DNA of 64,000 nucleotides from Chitinophagaceae bacterium UBA7600 (lineage in GTDB: Bacteria > Bacteroidota > Bacteroidia > Chitinophagales > Chitinophagaceae). Position 1 is the first letter of the stretch. The number at the start of each line of letters is the position of its first letter. The notes under the pieces were generated by a model. The model did not search any database, was not told the origin of the DNA, and worked only from the letters and a program-made list of their open reading frames with translations. The stretch covers positions 1 to 64,000 of the forward strand of contig DLKC01000018.1 of assembly GCA_002478885.1 (NCBI GenBank), written 5' to 3'. The translations under genes and the position numbers were made by a program. This document shows positions 61,919 through 64,000 of the stretch, in pieces.

Positions 61919-62935
61919 TTATAAACCGGATGTGTAAATGCGTTCAATAATATCTACCACTTTCAAGCCTTCCAGCGCATTCGTTGAAATAGCTGCCCTG
62001 CCTTTTAAAACAGCCACTACATTCTCAATAACATAGTGATGGTTTTGCGCCGAACCCTTGTAGGCGCCATAGTCGTTGCCCGGGTTTGTAGGCTTTAGTT
62101 CAGGCATCGTATAGTCTTTGATATGGCAATACTCTACCTGGTTCATATACTGCCCCCCGATCTTTACTGAACCGTGCTCGGCAATGATGGTCATGCTGCT
62201 TTCGAGGTTATGGTCCCACACCGAAGTGGAATAATTGATGCAACCGATACCGCCATTCACAAAATCGAAACTCACAAAACCGGAATCTTCAAACTCGGTT
62301 AACCCGGCATGATTGAAGTGGCCAAACCGCGACCTGATATTTTCTATATCGCCAAAAAGCCAGTACATAATATCGGTGAAGTGCGAGAACTGTGTAAAAA
62401 GGGTACCACCGTCGAGATCTTTACTGCCATGCCAGCTATCGGGTTTATAGTAACGTTCATCGCGGTTCCAGTAACAATTCAGTTGCACGATAAATATTTT
62501 GCCAAGCCTGCCGCTTTCCACCAGTTCTTTTATCCAAACTGACGGTGGTGAATAACGGTTCTGCATTACAGTGAACACATGTTTGTGCACGTTCAGAGCT
62601 TTATAGATGACCTTCTCCGCATCCTGCTTGTTCAAAGCCATAGGCTTTTCAATCACCACATGTTTCCGTGCGTCAAGACATTGCAATGCCTGGCTGGCAT
62701 GAAAGCCATTGGGCGTGGCGATATTGATAACATCCGTATCAATTCCTGAAGCCAGGAAATTTTCCAGTGAGTTAAAAAAAGGCACCTGGAAAGAGTCGAT
62801 ATTCAACTGCTGGTGTTCCTTTACATCAACCATTGCAACAAGTTCGCACTCTTCATTTCTGCTGATCATTTCGGCGTGGCGCTTACCAATATGCCCGCAA
62901 CCAACCACCGCAAATTTTATTTTTTGTTCCTGCAT
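61919..62935 (-). CDS. Gfo/Idh/MocA-family oxidoreductase (WbpB/WlbA-like)
   Basis: The 338-residue protein has the NAD motif VVGCGHIGKRHAEMI, the catalytic-type EKPMAL and the segment CYWNRDERYY...DGGTLFTQFSHFTDIMYW, which resembles the UDP-GlcNAcA 3-dehydrogenases WbpB/WlbA. It would start synthesis of a 3-amino uronic acid; its usual partners (WbpE, WbpD) are not in the window. It is the most upstream gene of the locus visible here. Confidence 0.85.
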   Translation of the reverse strand: MQEQKIKFAVVGCGHIGKRHAEMISRNEECELVAMVDVKEHQQLNIDSFQVPFFNSLENFLASGIDTDVINIATPNGFHASQALQCLDARKHVVIEKPMALNKQDAEKVIYKALNVHKHVFTVMQNRYSPPSVWIKELVESGRLGKIFIVQLNCYWNRDERYYKPDSWHGSKDLDGGTLFTQFSHFTDIMYWLFGDIENIRSRFGHFNHAGLTEFEDSGFVSFDFVNGGIGCINYSTSVWDHNLESSMTIIAEHGSVKIGGQYMNQVEYCHIKDYTMPELKPTNPGNDYGAYKGSAQNHHYVIENVVAVLKGRAAISTNALEGLKVVDIIERIYTSGL

Positions 62936-64000
62936 ATAATAACCGGGTAATACTTTGTATGACTATTCGAATTATATAAAATTTCTGCTCCCATCGCCCC
63001 TCTCACGGCTCACATCTCACGCCCCATTCACCATGCCTTTTCACTGACTTTCCGTTTTACTCAAAATATGCTATAGACCGCGAGGGGTGGCGTTGGCAAG
63101 CGAAAACGCGCGGAGCGATCGGGTTTCGCTTGAATCCGCTTCGCGGATCACGAACACCGCTAAAAAAATATAAGCGTTGTTCGTAATTTTCTTTCTTGCC
63201 CGACTGTCCCTGACAGGCGGGGGTTACTTTCTTTTTTTCAAGAAAAAGAAAGTGACAAAACCAATCCCGCAACGTCTCATTGACCATTCACCACCCCTTC
63301 ACTGCATTACCAGTCTTACCCAAAATATGCTATAGACCGTGAGGTGTGGCGTTGGCAAGCGAAAACGCGCGGAGCGATCGGGTTTCGCTTGAATTTTCTT
63401 TGGTTACTTTCTTTTTTTCAAGAAAAAGAAAGTGACAAAGCTGCATAAAAACGAATTTATGTTCAAAGGAAATTCCTGAAAAAAGCTGTTGTGTATTTTT
63501 CTTTACAACCTCCAATCCCGGTTGCCTTTCTATGTTTCAAGACAAAGAAAGTAGCAAAACCAACCCCGGAACGACCCATTGACCATTCACCACCCCTTCA
63601 CTGCACTACCGGTCTTACCCAAGTCAGGCAGGGATCGGGTTTCACTTGAATCCGCTTCGCGGATCACGAACACCTCTAAAAAAATATAAGCGTTGTTCGT
63701 AATTTTCTTTCTTGCCCGACTGCCCCTGACAGGCGGGGTTACTTTCTTTTTTTCAAGAAAAAGAAAGTGACAAAACCAATCCCGGAACGTCTCATTTACC
63801 ACCCCTTCACTGCACTACCAGTCTCACCCGAAATATGCTATAGACCGTGAGGTGTGGCGTTGGCAAGCGAAAACGCGCGGAGCCCTGCCTGCGTGACGCA
63901 GTCAGGCAGGGATCGGGTTTCGCTTGAATCCGCTTCGCGGATCACGAACACCTCTAGAAAAATATAAGCGTTGTTCGTAATTTTCTTTCTTGCCCGACTG
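62936..64000. repeat. Composite long repeat block C
   Basis: At least three further composite units begin with GTGGCGTTGGCAAGCGAAAA near 63087, 63347 and 63857, plus a truncated copy at about 63622. Hairpins ACTTTCTTTTT...AAAAAGAAAGT occur at 63226-63253, 63406-63433 and 63741-63768, with a decayed one near 63527-63553. The unit at 63857 has the same 27-base palindromic insert as the one at 57109. The block runs off the window edge; no gene is supported in its 1065 bases. Confidence 0.82.

Noticed and set aside
1..64000. tRNA, rRNA, riboswitch (including a B12 riboswitch), transposase and phage genes
   Set aside because: I looked for them and saw no convincing example on either strand by eye; a covariance-model search would be decisive for RNAs.

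Overview
The window looks like chromosomal DNA of a Bacteroidota bacterium, most likely a member of the Chitinophagaceae or a close relative. The evidence is: promoters of the type TTTG-(19 to 21)-TAnnTTTG ahead of several genes, a type IX secretion (T9SS) C-terminal sorting domain, a CruF/CrtD-type carotenoid cluster, CreD and NtrY-like kinases of the Bacteroidota kind, and frequent TTG starts. No rRNA, tRNA, CRISPR array, transposase or phage gene was seen.

Region 1 (1-31.4 kb) is ordinary core and housekeeping sequence in short transcription units. It holds a Lys/Ala-rich protein tail, a PolX-family protein with a degenerate polymerase palm, mazG with a very large NtrY-like histidine kinase, two small hypotheticals, and a TetR-EmrA-EmrB-TolC efflux operon with a clear tandem operator. 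It continues with a small SET protein, an M61 peptidase, MgtE, a membrane patatin-like lipase, heme A synthase, RNase HII, a Sua5/YciO protein, a JmjC/cupin-like oxygenase, ferrochelatase, a DgkA-type kinase, a three-gene CreD operon with its own palindromic operator, and an RND-family exporter.

Region 2 (31.5-40.5 kb) is a carotenoid cluster on the minus strand: carH-like gene, ECF sigma factor, crtI, crtB, idi, crtD, cruF, crtZ, crtY. The gene set predicts a monocyclic 1'-hydroxy, 3',4'-didehydro carotenoid of the saproxanthin type; no CrtW ketolase is present. The CarH-like MerR protein keeps both the W-x9-EH and the E-x-H-x-x-G cobalamin motifs. Three inverted repeats of identical geometry (9-bp arms, 17-bp spacer; TTTGTTTAA...TTAAACAAA) lie upstream of the sigma gene (two) and the carH-like gene (one). 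This is the best candidate for a little-described regulatory system here: a B12/light switch acting through a sigma factor.

Region 3 (40.8-63 kb) is a surface-polysaccharide locus on the minus strand. It contains a Gfo/Idh oxidoreductase, Wzx flippase, AsnB, UDP-GlcNAc 2-epimerase family protein, several glycosyltransferases, a Wzy-like polymerase, two secreted proteins (a beta-propeller-like protein and a transglutaminase-like T9SS substrate), a UDP-glucuronate-epimerase-like enzyme and rfbB-rfbC-rfbA, closed by a strong terminator. rfbD and the initiating and export genes are not in the window. A yefM-yoeB toxin-antitoxin pair sits inside the locus between two long repeat-rich gaps.

Repeats are a striking feature. 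An 18-bp motif (ACAAGTGTGCGACGCAAC and variants) recurs in at least a dozen intergenic gaps, a REP-like hairpin recurs three times, a GTCATGCCGACG-type repeat forms a 330-bp cluster at 51.7-52.05 kb, and a large composite repeat with hairpins fills 56.9-58.7 and 63.0-64.0 kb.
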